Source of the DNA: Streptomyces cavernicola
GTDB lineage: Bacteria; Actinomycetota; Actinomycetes; Streptomycetales; Streptomycetaceae
Length of the DNA stretch: 64,000 nt
Direction: 5' to 3'
NCBI RefSeq assembly: GCF_029968035.1
Contig: NZ_JASCIQ010000020.1
Span: 85,483 to 149,482 of the forward strand
The position numbers and the translations under genes were made by a program. This document shows, in pieces, positions 15,592 through 23,950 of the stretch (within the stretch, counting starts at the first letter, position 1; the number at the start of each line of letters is the position of its first letter). Below the pieces are notes generated by a model that was not told the DNA's origin, searched no databases, and saw nothing but the letters and a program-made list of their open reading frames with translations.

Positions 15592-16566
15592 ATGCGGCAC
15601 CCTGCGCGCCCGGTTCTGCGGACCGTTCTCGGTCCCCTCTCCCCCGCCGCCGTACGCGGGCCCGTCCTGCCCCACGAGCATCTCGTCCTCGACCTGGACC
15701 GCGCGGGCGACCGCGCCGCCGTCCTCGACCCGGCGGCGCACGGCCCGTACGTGACCGCCGAACTGGCCGCGCTGCGCGCCGAGTTCGGGCTCGGACTGGT
15801 CGTGGAGCTGAGCTGCCGCGGCATGGGCCGGGACCCGCGCGCCCTCGCCCGGATCTCGGCCGCCGCGCAGGTCCCGGTGGTCGCGGCCACCGGCTGGTAC
15901 TACGAGCCGTTCCACCCGGCGGAGGTCGCGGGCAGCGGCGTCGAACAGCTCACCCGGGTCCTGCTGCACGAGATCGACGCGGGGGTGGGCTCATGTACCG
16001 ACGGGACTCGGATCCACCCGGGCGTCATCGGCGAGGTCGGCAGCCACGGCGACCGGCCGAGCCCGGCCGAGGCCCGCTGTCTGCGCGCCGCCGCCGCGGC
16101 CGCCCGAGCACGGGGCCTGTCCGTGGCGACCCACGCCCGGTCGGGGCGCGGCGGCCTCGCCCAGCTCGACCTGCTCACCGGCGCGGGACTCGCCCCGCAC
16201 CGTGTCGCGATCGGGCACCAGGACCTGCTCGACGAGCCGTCCGTGCACCGGGAGTTGGCGGCGGCGGGGGCGTACGTCGCGTTCGACACCGTCGGCAAGG
16301 AGCACTACCGCAGCGACGCGGACCGGCTGCGGCTGCTGCTCGACCTGCTCGACGCCGGGCACGCCGACCGGGCCCTGCTCAGCTGCGACATCTCCCGGCA
16401 CGCCTACCTGGAGTCGGCCGGCGGGCACGGCTACGGGCGGCTGTTCCGGTCCTTCCTCGGCCGGCTGCGGGCGGCGGGCGTGGGCGAGGAGCTGATCGAC
16501 CTGATGACCCGGCGCAACCCGCTGCGCTTCCTGACCGGCGGGGAGGGTGGGTCGAATTTTCGATGA
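15592..16566 (+). CDS. Phosphotriesterase-homology protein (Php/YhfV-like)
   Basis: A 324-residue amidohydrolase-superfamily TIM barrel. Metal ligands are visible: H28 and H30 in LPHEHLV, H181 in VATHARSG, H209 in AIGHQD and D266 in LSCDISRH. The residue that is a carbamylated lysine in true phosphotriesterases is glutamate here (E148 in GVIGEVGSHG), as I recall for E. coli Php. Organophosphate cleavage is therefore not expected; lactonase or phosphodiester hydrolysis is possible. ATG at 15592 follows GGGGGG; a GTG one codon earlier is possible. It overlaps the next gene by four bases (ATGA). Confidence 0.78.
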   Translation: MRHPARPVLRTVLGPLSPAAVRGPVLPHEHLVLDLDRAGDRAAVLDPAAHGPYVTAELAALRAEFGLGLVVELSCRGMGRDPRALARISAAAQVPVVAATGWYYEPFHPAEVAGSGVEQLTRVLLHEIDAGVGSCTDGTRIHPGVIGEVGSHGDRPSPAEARCLRAAAAAARARGLSVATHARSGRGGLAQLDLLTGAGLAPHRVAIGHQDLLDEPSVHRELAAAGAYVAFDTVGKEHYRSDADRLRLLLDLLDAGHADRALLSCDISRHAYLESAGGHGYGRLFRSFLGRLRAAGVGEELIDLMTRRNPLRFLTGGEGGSNFR

Positions 16567-17705
16567 CACACTGTGACATCAATTTTTCGAAGGCCCCCCG
16601 CCTCCCGGCCACACACCCCCTCCCCACGGTCCCCCTGGAGGACGCGGTCGCCCGCCAGTTCCGCCTCCTGGAGTGCACGGCCGCGCACTTCGACGGCCGG
16701 GAGCTGTTCGCGTCCGACGTCGGGGTCGTACCGGAGTTGGGGCGTCCGCGTACGACCGCGCGGGTGGAGGCGGTGCTCGCGGACTTCCTCGGCGCCGAGG
16801 ACGCGGCGCTTGTGCAGGGCGCGGGCACCGGGGCGATCCGCGCCGCCCTCGGGCAGGTCAGCGGGCCGCTGCTCATCCACGACGCGCCGGTCTACCGCAC
16901 CACCGAGGCGACGCTGCGCGGCCTCGCCGTGGAGCCGGAGCGGGTCGACCTCAACGACCCGTCCGCGCTGCAACTCGCCCTGTCCGAGGGCCGGTTCGGC
17001 TGGGCGTACGTGCAGCACACCCGGCAGCGGCTCACCGACTCGTACGATCCGGGCGCGGTGCTCGCGGCGTGCCGGGCGGCCGGGGTGCGGACGGTCGTGG
17101 ACGACAACTACGCCGTCCTCCGGGTGCCCCGCTGCGGGGTCGAGCTCGGCGCCGACGCGTCCTGCTTCTCGCTGTTCAAGCTGCACGGGCCGGAGGGCGT
17201 GGGGGTGGTGGCGGGCGCGCGCGACCTGGTCGGGAAGGTGCGGCGGGACAACTACTCGGGCGGCGGCCAGGTCCAGGGCCACCAGGCGCTCGACGCGCTG
17301 CGGGCCCTCACGCACGTGCCGGTGATGTGGGCGCTGCAGTCGCGGGTGGGCGCGGAGGTGGCGGAGCGGCTCGCGGCGGGCGAGGTCGAGGGGGTGGCCG
17401 AGGTGCGGATCGCGAACGCACAGGACCGCTGCGTCCTCGTCCGGCTCAGCGCGCCGGTGGCCCGCGCGCTGCCGGAGGCCGCGGCCCGGCACGGCGCGGC
17501 ACCGCACCCGGTGGGCGCCAACTCCCGTTACGAGATCGCCCCGTTGTTCTACCGCCTGTCCGGCTCGTCCCTGGCCGACGCCCCGGAGCTCGCGGACTGG
17601 GCGGTGCGCATCAACCCGATGCGGGCCGGCGCGGACCTCGTCGTGGACATCCTGCGCCGCGCCCTCGCCGACCTGCGCACGCCCGGGAGCCGCCCGTGTT
17701 CCTGA
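16563..17705 (+). CDS. PLP-dependent aminotransferase-fold enzyme, YhfS-like
   Basis: A 380-residue fold-type I PLP enzyme. GAGTGAIRAAL (about 86-96) would hold the cofactor phosphate, D180/D181 in TVVDDNYA pair with the ring nitrogen, and K206 in CFSLFKLHGPEG is the Schiff-base lysine. Similarity in layout to E. coli YhfS is the basis of the name; the substrate is unknown. Translation is coupled to the php-like gene (ATGA) and its end overlaps the next gene by 10 bases. Confidence 0.75.
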   Translation: MTHCDINFSKAPRLPATHPLPTVPLEDAVARQFRLLECTAAHFDGRELFASDVGVVPELGRPRTTARVEAVLADFLGAEDAALVQGAGTGAIRAALGQVSGPLLIHDAPVYRTTEATLRGLAVEPERVDLNDPSALQLALSEGRFGWAYVQHTRQRLTDSYDPGAVLAACRAAGVRTVVDDNYAVLRVPRCGVELGADASCFSLFKLHGPEGVGVVAGARDLVGKVRRDNYSGGGQVQGHQALDALRALTHVPVMWALQSRVGAEVAERLAAGEVEGVAEVRIANAQDRCVLVRLSAPVARALPEAAARHGAAPHPVGANSRYEIAPLFYRLSGSSLADAPELADWAVRINPMRAGADLVVDILRRALADLRTPGSRPCS

Positions 17706-18922
17706 GCACCGTGCTCGCCCGCAACCCGGCCCTCGTCGACGCCGCGGCGGAGCTGCACCGCGCGGGCGCGATCCCGCCGGACACGTATGTCGTCGACCTG
17801 GACGCGGTCGAGGCGAACGCCGCGCTGCTCGCCGCCGAGGCCGGGCGGCTCGGCCTCGGCCTGTGGTTCGTGGTCAAGCAGATCGGCCGCAACCCCGAGC
17901 TGATCAGGGCGATCGTCCGGCACCTCCCCCGGTACGCGGCGATCGACCGGCCTGAGGCGGAGGCGCTGCACGCGGCGGGCGGCCGTGCGGGCAACCTCGG
18001 CCATCTGGCGCAGATCCCGCGCCGCGCGCTGCCCGCGCTGCTCGCCCGGCGGCCGGAGGCGGTCACGGTCTTCGACGTGGACAACGCCCGCGCTGTCTCC
18101 GACACGGCAAGCGAACTCGGCTTCGTACAGGACGTGTTGGTACGGGTCGAGGGTGCGGCGGACGCGACGTTCCCCGGTCAGGAGGGCGGGGTGCCGCTCG
18201 CCGGCCTGGAGGCGTTCGCGGGCGCGGTGGAGCGGATGGACGGGGTGCAGATCGCGGGCGTCACAGCCTTCCCGTGCCTGCGCTGCGACCCGGCGACGGG
18301 ACTGCCGGAGCCCACGCCCAACCTCCGACTCGCCCTGCAGGCACGGACGTTGCTCTCCGACCGAGGCCACGGGCACCGGGACGAACACGGGCATGGGCGT
18401 GGGCATGCGCCGCTCAAGCTGAGCGCCCCCGGCGTGACCTGCGCGGCCACGCTCCCCCTGCTCGCCGCGCACGGCGTCACGCACGGCGAGCCCGGCCACG
18501 CCCTGACCGGCACGACCCCGCTGCACGCCGCCGACCTGCGGCAGCCGGAACGACCGGCGTACGTGTACGTCACGGAGGTCGCCCACACGCTCGTGGACGG
18601 CCGGCCCGCCCTGTTCGGCGGCGGTTTCTACCCGCGCGGCGGCGTCGAGTCGGCGCTCCTTCCCCGTACCGGGGAACGCCTCGCGGTCCTGGCCGCGCCG
18701 CCCGGCCACATCGACTACTACCGCCTGCTCGCGCCGCCCGTCGGGCCCCGCCCCCGCCCCGGCGACACGGCGCTCCTCGCGTTCCGCACGCAGATGTTCG
18801 TCACCCGCAGCACGGTCGCGGTCGTCGCGGGCCTGTCCCGCGCCGCGCCCCGCCTCGTCGGCCTGTACGACTCCCACGGGCGCCCGGACCCGTACGTACG
18901 ACAGAGTCCGGGCCGCCCGTGA
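17696..18922 (+). CDS. Alanine-racemase-fold PLP enzyme, YhfX-like
   Basis: A 408-residue protein with an alanine-racemase-type TIM barrel start: TYVVDLDAVEANAALLA (about 30-46) and K61 in FVVKQIGRNPELI, the expected PLP lysine. A later cysteine pair FPCLRC (about 192-197) is followed by a histidine-rich loop with H225, H227, H231, H233 and H237 that may bind metal. GTG at 17696 has GGGAG six bases upstream. E. coli YhfX is the nearest described type. It is the last gene; a hairpin overlaps its stop. Confidence 0.75.
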   Translation: MFLSTVLARNPALVDAAAELHRAGAIPPDTYVVDLDAVEANAALLAAEAGRLGLGLWFVVKQIGRNPELIRAIVRHLPRYAAIDRPEAEALHAAGGRAGNLGHLAQIPRRALPALLARRPEAVTVFDVDNARAVSDTASELGFVQDVLVRVEGAADATFPGQEGGVPLAGLEAFAGAVERMDGVQIAGVTAFPCLRCDPATGLPEPTPNLRLALQARTLLSDRGHGHRDEHGHGRGHAPLKLSAPGVTCAATLPLLAAHGVTHGEPGHALTGTTPLHAADLRQPERPAYVYVTEVAHTLVDGRPALFGGGFYPRGGVESALLPRTGERLAVLAAPPGHIDYYRLLAPPVGPRPRPGDTALLAFRTQMFVTRSTVAVVAGLSRAAPRLVGLYDSHGRPDPYVRQSPGRP

Positions 18923-18935
18923 AGGCGACCCGGAC
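18906..18935. terminator. Bidirectional hairpin between the yhf-like operon and ffh
   Basis: GTCCGGGCCGCC (18906-18917) pairs with GGCGACCCGGAC (18924-18935) with one mismatch and a 6-base loop. It covers the stop codon of the YhfX-like gene and lies 25 bases past the ffh stop, so it can end both convergent transcripts. Confidence 0.7.
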
Positions 18936-18959
18936 CCGGGACCGTGCGTACAGCAGGAC

Positions 18960-20510
18960 TCAGCTCATGAACTTCTTGAACTCGTCGGGCAGTTCGAAGT
19001 TCTGACCGTCCTGGCCGGCCGGCAGGCCGAACGCGCCGCCGCCCTGCTGCGCCTGCTCGCGCCGGGCCGCGGCCTCCTGCTCCTCCTGCTTGCGCTTCAT
19101 CGGGTTGCCGGACTTCCGCTTGCCCTTGGCCACCTTCTGCTTCTTCTTCTGCCGGCCGGGGCCGCCGCCCATGCCCGGCACGCCCGGCATCCCCGGCATG
19201 CCGCCGCCCTGGGCCATCTTCGACATCATCTTGCGGGCCTCGAAGAACCGCTCCACGAGGTTCTTCACCGCGCTGACCTCGACACCCGAACCACGCGCGA
19301 TACGGGCGCGGCGCGAGCCGTTGATGATCGTCGGCTCGGAGCGCTCGGCCGGGGTCATCGACTTGATGATCGCGGCCGTGCGGTCGACGTCGCGCTCGTC
19401 GATGTTGTTGATCTGGTCCTTGATCTGGCCCATGCCGGGCATCATGCCGAGCAGCTTGGAGATGGAGCCCATCTTCCTGACCTGCTCCATCTGGGCCAGG
19501 AAGTCGTCGAGCGTGAACTCCTTCGGGCCCTTCTGCAGCTTGGCCGCCATCTTCTCGGCCTCGGCCTGGCTGAAGGTCTGCTCGGCCTTCTCGATCAGCG
19601 TGAGCATGTCGCCCATGCCGAGGATGCGGGACGCCATGCGGTCCGGGTGGAACGCGTCGAAGTCGTCCAGCTTCTCGCCGTTGGAGGCGAACATGATCTG
19701 CTTGCCGGTGACGTGCGCGATCGACAGGGCCGCACCGCCGCGGGCGTCGCCGTCGAGCTTGGAGAGCACCACGCCGTCGAAGCCGACGCCGTCGCGGAAG
19801 GCCTCCGCGGTGTTCACCGCGTCCTGACCGATCATCGCGTCGACGACGAAGAGGACCTCGTCGGGCTTGACCGCGTCGCGGATGTCCGCGGCCTGCTGCA
19901 TCAGCTCCTGGTCGATACCGAGGCGGCCGGCGGTGTCGACGATGACGACGTCGTGCACCTTCTGCTTGGCGTACTCGACGGAGTCCTGCGCGACCTTGAC
20001 CGGGTCGCCGACGCCGTTGCCCGGCTCCGGGGCGTAGATCCCGACGCCGGCGCGCTCGGCGACGACGCTCAGCTGGTTCACGGCGTTGGGGCGCTGCAGG
20101 TCACAGGCGACGAGCAGCGGCGAGTGGCCCTGGCTCTTCAGCCAGAGGCCGAGCTTTCCGGCGAGCGTGGTCTTACCGGCGCCCTGCAGACCCGCGAGCA
20201 TGATCACGGTCGGCGGGTTCTTGGCGAAGCGGAGGCGGCGGGTCTCGCCGCCGAGGATGCCGATGAGCTCCTCGTTGACGATCTTGATGACCTGCTGGGC
20301 GGGGTTCAGGGCCTGGGAGACCTCGGCCCCGGTGGCCCGCTCCTTGACCTGCTTGATGAACGCGCGCACGACGGGCAGTGCGACATCGGCCTCGAGGAGG
20401 GCGATACGGATTTCCCGCGCCGTGGCGTCGATGTCCGCCTCGGAGAGACGCCCCTTGCCGCGGAGGTTCTTGAAAGTCGCTGCGAGGCGATCGGAGAGAG
20501 TGTCGAACAC
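18960..20510 (-). CDS. ffh: Signal recognition particle protein Ffh
   Basis: A 516-residue SRP54 GTPase that, with 4.5S RNA, targets nascent membrane and exported proteins to FtsY. The N domain (1-90) is followed by the G domain with GLQGAGKTT (P-loop), DTAGRL (G3), and SKLDGDARGG. The C-terminal M domain is methionine-rich (GMMPGMGQ, KMMSKMAQGGGMPGMPG) and ends in a basic then Gln/Gly tail. The partner ftsY is at 29.3 kb in the same window. Confidence 0.98.
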   Translation of the reverse strand: MFDTLSDRLAATFKNLRGKGRLSEADIDATAREIRIALLEADVALPVVRAFIKQVKERATGAEVSQALNPAQQVIKIVNEELIGILGGETRRLRFAKNPPTVIMLAGLQGAGKTTLAGKLGLWLKSQGHSPLLVACDLQRPNAVNQLSVVAERAGVGIYAPEPGNGVGDPVKVAQDSVEYAKQKVHDVVIVDTAGRLGIDQELMQQAADIRDAVKPDEVLFVVDAMIGQDAVNTAEAFRDGVGFDGVVLSKLDGDARGGAALSIAHVTGKQIMFASNGEKLDDFDAFHPDRMASRILGMGDMLTLIEKAEQTFSQAEAEKMAAKLQKGPKEFTLDDFLAQMEQVRKMGSISKLLGMMPGMGQIKDQINNIDERDVDRTAAIIKSMTPAERSEPTIINGSRRARIARGSGVEVSAVKNLVERFFEARKMMSKMAQGGGMPGMPGVPGMGGGPGRQKKKQKVAKGKRKSGNPMKRKQEEQEAAARREQAQQGGGAFGLPAGQDGQNFELPDEFKKFMS

Positions 20511-21107
20511 GGCGGTCGCAGATCCTCAGGGTCGGGGGCGAAGACAGTCGCTCTCCAGGGTATCGGGCTCGGCAAACTGCTCCGGCGGGCGACTGCGTTT
20601 TCCCCTCCCCGCCCCTTCCCGAAAGCTTGCAGCAGCCTCGGGGGCTGCGCCCCCGGCCCCCTCCCCGCTTCGTCGTTCGGCTGCCGCGCCACCGTGGCTG
20701 ATCGCGCAGTTCCCCGCGCCCCTATCGGGGCACGTGAATCCAGCCCCTCCGGCGTTTGAGGAGCGGGGGTCCGGGGGCTGGCCCCCGAGCGGGGTCAGGG
20801 GCGGAGCCCCGAAGCGGGGTCGGGGGCGGAGCCCCAAGGCGGGGTCCAGGGGCGGCAGCCCCGGGCGGGGGAATGGGGGCGGCAGCCCCGAAGCGGGGGA
20901 ATGGGGGCGGCAGCCCCGAAGCGGGGTCCAGGGGCGGCAGCCCCGGGCGGGGGAATGGGGGCGGCAGCCCCGGGCGGGGGAATGGGGGCGGCAGCCCCGA
21001 AGCGGGGTCCAGGGGCGGCAGCCCCGGGCGGGGGGCCGGGGGCGCAGCCCCCGGGGCTGTCCGTTGAGGACTTTCGGGAAGGGGCGGGGTGGGGAAAGAG
21101 CAGGGCC
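20511..21107. repeat. GC-rich mosaic repeat region between glnD and ffh (cluster A)
   Basis: No gene is seen in these 597 bases. From 20598 to 21097 the region is built of modules: an end module CCCCTCCCCGCCCCTTCCCG near 20601-20620, the inverted GGCGCGGGGAACTGCGCG module (20703-20723), the inverted CTCCGGCGTTTGAGGAG module (about 20747-20763), then about ten copies of a GGGGCGGCAGCCCC hairpin unit at 25-30 base intervals (20806-21055), and a forward end module CGGGAAGGGGCGGGG (about 21075-21089) facing the first. Each unit is a short perfect hairpin. The ffh promoter must lie in 20511-20597. Confidence 0.85.
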
Positions 21108-23585
21108 TCAGGCTCGCAGTGCCTCCTCCACCCCCCGGGCCAGCTCCAGCGCCGACCGCGCGGCCAACGGCTCCCCCTCCCCGTCCGTGACATAGAACGC
21201 ATCGACCGCGTTCGACCCGAGCGTCGAGGCGTGCGCACTCCGCACCCGTACGCCCGAGGCCTCCAGCGCACGGCCGATCCGGTGCAGGAGGCCCGGGGCG
21301 TCCTGGGCGCGGACCTCGATGACGGTGGCAAGCCGGGAGCCCGCGGCGGCGACCGTGACCCGGGGCGGCGGCGCGGGCGCACCCCGCCTGCGCGGGTAGG
21401 CGGCGTCGCGCTCGGCGAGGCGGCCGGGGATGTCGAGGGAGCCGTCGAGGGCGCGCACGAGGTCGGCGCGGAGCCGGGTGGCCTGCGGCAGGGCGCCGAA
21501 CTCGGTGGCGACCCGCCAGTCGAGGAAGAGCACGGAGCCCTCGGCGGGCACCCCGTCGGGCAGGTCGAGGACGCTGACCTCGGCGGTGCGGACGGTGAGC
21601 CGGTGCAGGGCGAGCACCCCGGCCACGGCGGGCAGCACGCCCGGCTGGTCGGGCACGGCGATCTGCAGCTCGACGCCGAGGGGTTCGTCGGCCGAGTCCG
21701 GCCCCGGCTCCTCGGTCTGCGCGCGCAGCGCGAGCACAGGGCCGCCCGACCGGTACGCCTCGACGGCCAGACGTTCCTGCTCGGCGGTGGTGGGCGCGGC
21801 CGCCGGCTGCGGTGGCGGATCCCCGGCCAGCACGGCGTCGACCCGGGCGACCAGGTCCGCGACGAGCGAGGCACGCCACGCGGACCAGGCGGCGGGCCCG
21901 GTGGCGAGGGCGTCCGCCTCGGTCAGGGCGTGCAGCAGCTCAAGGGCGGACGCGGTGCCGACGGCCGCGGCGACGGACTCGACCGTCGCCGGGTCGTCCA
22001 GGTCCCGCCGCGTCGCCGTCTCGACGAGCAGCAGGTGGTGGCGGACGAGCCGGGCGAGGACCGCGACGTCGTCGGCGTCGAAGCCGATGCGCGCGGCCAC
22101 GTCCTTGGCGATGACCTCGCCCGCCACGGAGTGGTCGCCGGGCCAGCCCTTGCCGATGTCGTGCAGGAGCGCGGCGACGAGCAGCAGGTCGGGCCGGCCG
22201 ACGCGGCGGGTGAGGGCGGCGGCGCGTACGGCGGTCTCGACGAGGTGGCGGTCGACGGTCCAGGTGTGCACGGGGTTGCGCTGTGGCCGGCAGCGGACGC
22301 GTTCCCAGTCGGGCAGGAGACGGCTGATCAGGCCTTCGGCCTCAAGCGCTGCCCAGACGTCGACGGTGCCGGGGCCCGCGCCGAGCAGGGTGACGAGTTG
22401 TTCGCGGGCCTCGGCGGGCCAGGGCGCGGGCAGCGGTTTCCCGGCGCCGGCGAGGCGGCGTACGGCGTGCGGGGAGAGCGGGAGTCCGGCCTGGGCGGCG
22501 GCCGCGGCGGCGCGCAGGGCGAGCACCGGGTCGCGGTCGGGCCGGGCGGCGCGGGCGAGGACGACCTCGCCGTCCTGTTCGACGACGCCCTCGGCGAGCG
22601 GGGTGCGCTCGGGCTCGGGCTTGCCGCCCCCGCGTCCGCCGAGCCCGCCCCGCCCGCCGAGCAGCGAGCGCAGGCGCGGCTTCGCGGACCGGGCCCGCAG
22701 CACCCGTCCGACCTCGCGCCACGTCACGTCGGAGGCGTACGACAAGGTCCGGGCGGCCTCGTACACCTGCCGGAGCAGCGCATCGGAGTCCAACAGGCCG
22801 AGTTCTTCGGCGACTTGGGTCTGTTCCTGGAGGGCGAGCCGGTCGGTGGCGCGGCCGGTGGCGAGGTGGAGGGCGTCGCGTACGTCGAGGAGGGTGCGGC
22901 GGGCCTCGGCGAGGCCGGCGCGGGGGGCGTCGGCGAGCCAGGAGGCGGCGACGGCGCGCAGGGCGGTGGCGTCGCGGAGGCCGCCGCGGGCCTCCTTGAG
23001 GTCGGGTTCGAGGAGGAACTGCAACTCGCCCTGGCGCTCGGCCCGTTCCTCGCAGAGTTCGCGGAGTTGGGGCAGGCGTTTCGGGGCCTGGTTGCGCCAG
23101 TCGGCGAGGACGGTGGTGCGCAGCGAGGCGGTGAGGCCGAGGTCGCCCGCGACGTGCCGGGCGTCGAGCAGGCCGAGCTGGACTTTCAGGTCGTCGGCGG
23201 CGGTCTTGCGGGCTTCGGCGGGGGTGCGGACGGAGTGGTCCAGGGCGAGGCCGAGGTCCCAGACCGGGTACCAGAGGCGGTCGGCGAGGGCGGCGACGGT
23301 GTCCGGGTCCGCGCTGCCGTCGTGCAGCAGGAGCAGGTCGAGGTCGCTGCGCGGGGAGAGTTCACCGCGCCCGTACCCGCCGACGGCGACGAGGGACACC
23401 CCGCGCATTCCGCCTGCCGCCGGGGCGAAGAGGCCGGTGAGCCATTCGTCGGTCAGCTCGGCGAGGGCGGCACGGCGCGGCGGCCCGGACCGCGCCTCCC
23501 CGCTCTGGAGGAGGTGCAGCCGGGCCGCCGCGTAGCCGCTGGGCTCGGGGTCTTCCGCTTGCGTGATCACATCGACACTCGTCAC
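21108..23585 (-). CDS. glnD: PII nucleotidyltransferase GlnD
   Basis: An 825-residue nitrogen sensor that modifies the PII protein; in Streptomyces it adenylylates GlnK. The nucleotidyltransferase motif GGYGRGELSPRSDLDL is at residues 69-84. The HD domain motif LLHDIGKGWPGDHS lies in the middle, and two ACT domains that sense glutamine follow (one begins VAVPDQPGVLPAV-like, the second VRAQDAPGLLHRIG). GTG at 23585 follows AGGAGCTGTTGG. It is the third gene of amtB-glnK-glnD, 26 bases after glnK. Confidence 0.97.
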   Translation of the reverse strand: MTSVDVITQAEDPEPSGYAAARLHLLQSGEARSGPPRRAALAELTDEWLTGLFAPAAGGMRGVSLVAVGGYGRGELSPRSDLDLLLLHDGSADPDTVAALADRLWYPVWDLGLALDHSVRTPAEARKTAADDLKVQLGLLDARHVAGDLGLTASLRTTVLADWRNQAPKRLPQLRELCEERAERQGELQFLLEPDLKEARGGLRDATALRAVAASWLADAPRAGLAEARRTLLDVRDALHLATGRATDRLALQEQTQVAEELGLLDSDALLRQVYEAARTLSYASDVTWREVGRVLRARSAKPRLRSLLGGRGGLGGRGGGKPEPERTPLAEGVVEQDGEVVLARAARPDRDPVLALRAAAAAAQAGLPLSPHAVRRLAGAGKPLPAPWPAEAREQLVTLLGAGPGTVDVWAALEAEGLISRLLPDWERVRCRPQRNPVHTWTVDRHLVETAVRAAALTRRVGRPDLLLVAALLHDIGKGWPGDHSVAGEVIAKDVAARIGFDADDVAVLARLVRHHLLLVETATRRDLDDPATVESVAAAVGTASALELLHALTEADALATGPAAWSAWRASLVADLVARVDAVLAGDPPPQPAAAPTTAEQERLAVEAYRSGGPVLALRAQTEEPGPDSADEPLGVELQIAVPDQPGVLPAVAGVLALHRLTVRTAEVSVLDLPDGVPAEGSVLFLDWRVATEFGALPQATRLRADLVRALDGSLDIPGRLAERDAAYPRRRGAPAPPPRVTVAAAGSRLATVIEVRAQDAPGLLHRIGRALEASGVRVRSAHASTLGSNAVDAFYVTDGEGEPLAARSALELARGVEEALRA

Positions 23586-23611
23586 CCAACAGCTCCTAGC
23601 TAAAAGGCACT

Positions 23612-23950
23612 TCAGAGCGCGTCGGGCCCGCGCTCGCCGGTGCGGACCCGTACGGCGGTGTCGACGGGGACGCTCCAGACCTTGCCGTCGCCGATCTTTC
23701 CGGTGCGGGCGGCCTTCACGACGACCTCGACGAGCTGTTCGGCGTCGTCGTCCTCGACCAGGACCTCGATGCGGATCTTGGGGACGAGGTCGACGGTGTA
23801 CTCGGCGCCGCGGTACACCTCGGTGTGCCCGCGCTGCCGGCCGTAGCCGCTGGCCTCGGTGACGGTGAGTCCGTGTACCCCGAAGGCCTGCAGGGCCTCC
23901 TTGATCTCGTCGAGCCGGTGCGGCTTGACGACCGCGGTGATGAGCTTCAT
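23612..23950 (-). CDS. glnK: PII nitrogen regulatory protein GlnK
   Basis: A 112-residue PII trimer subunit. The T-loop tyrosine Y51 is present (YRGAEYTVDLVPK), the residue adenylylated by GlnD in Streptomyces. The start MKLITAVVKPHRLDEIKEAL and C-terminal GDGKVWSVPVDTAVRVRTGE (B- and C-loops) are canonical. Its ATG overlaps the amtB stop by four bases. GlnK would gate ammonium uptake through AmtB. Confidence 0.98.
   Translation of the reverse strand: MKLITAVVKPHRLDEIKEALQAFGVHGLTVTEASGYGRQRGHTEVYRGAEYTVDLVPKIRIEVLVEDDDAEQLVEVVVKAARTGKIGDGKVWSVPVDTAVRVRTGERGPDAL

Noticed and set aside
13333..18922. Phosphonate or organophosphate degradation operon
   Set aside because: The Php-like enzyme lacks the catalytic lysine of phosphotriesterases and no C-P lyase or phosphonatase gene is present.
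20760..21060. Regular G-rich array resembling a CRISPR
   Set aside because: The units are themselves hairpins, intervals vary, there are no unique spacers of constant length and no cas genes are near.
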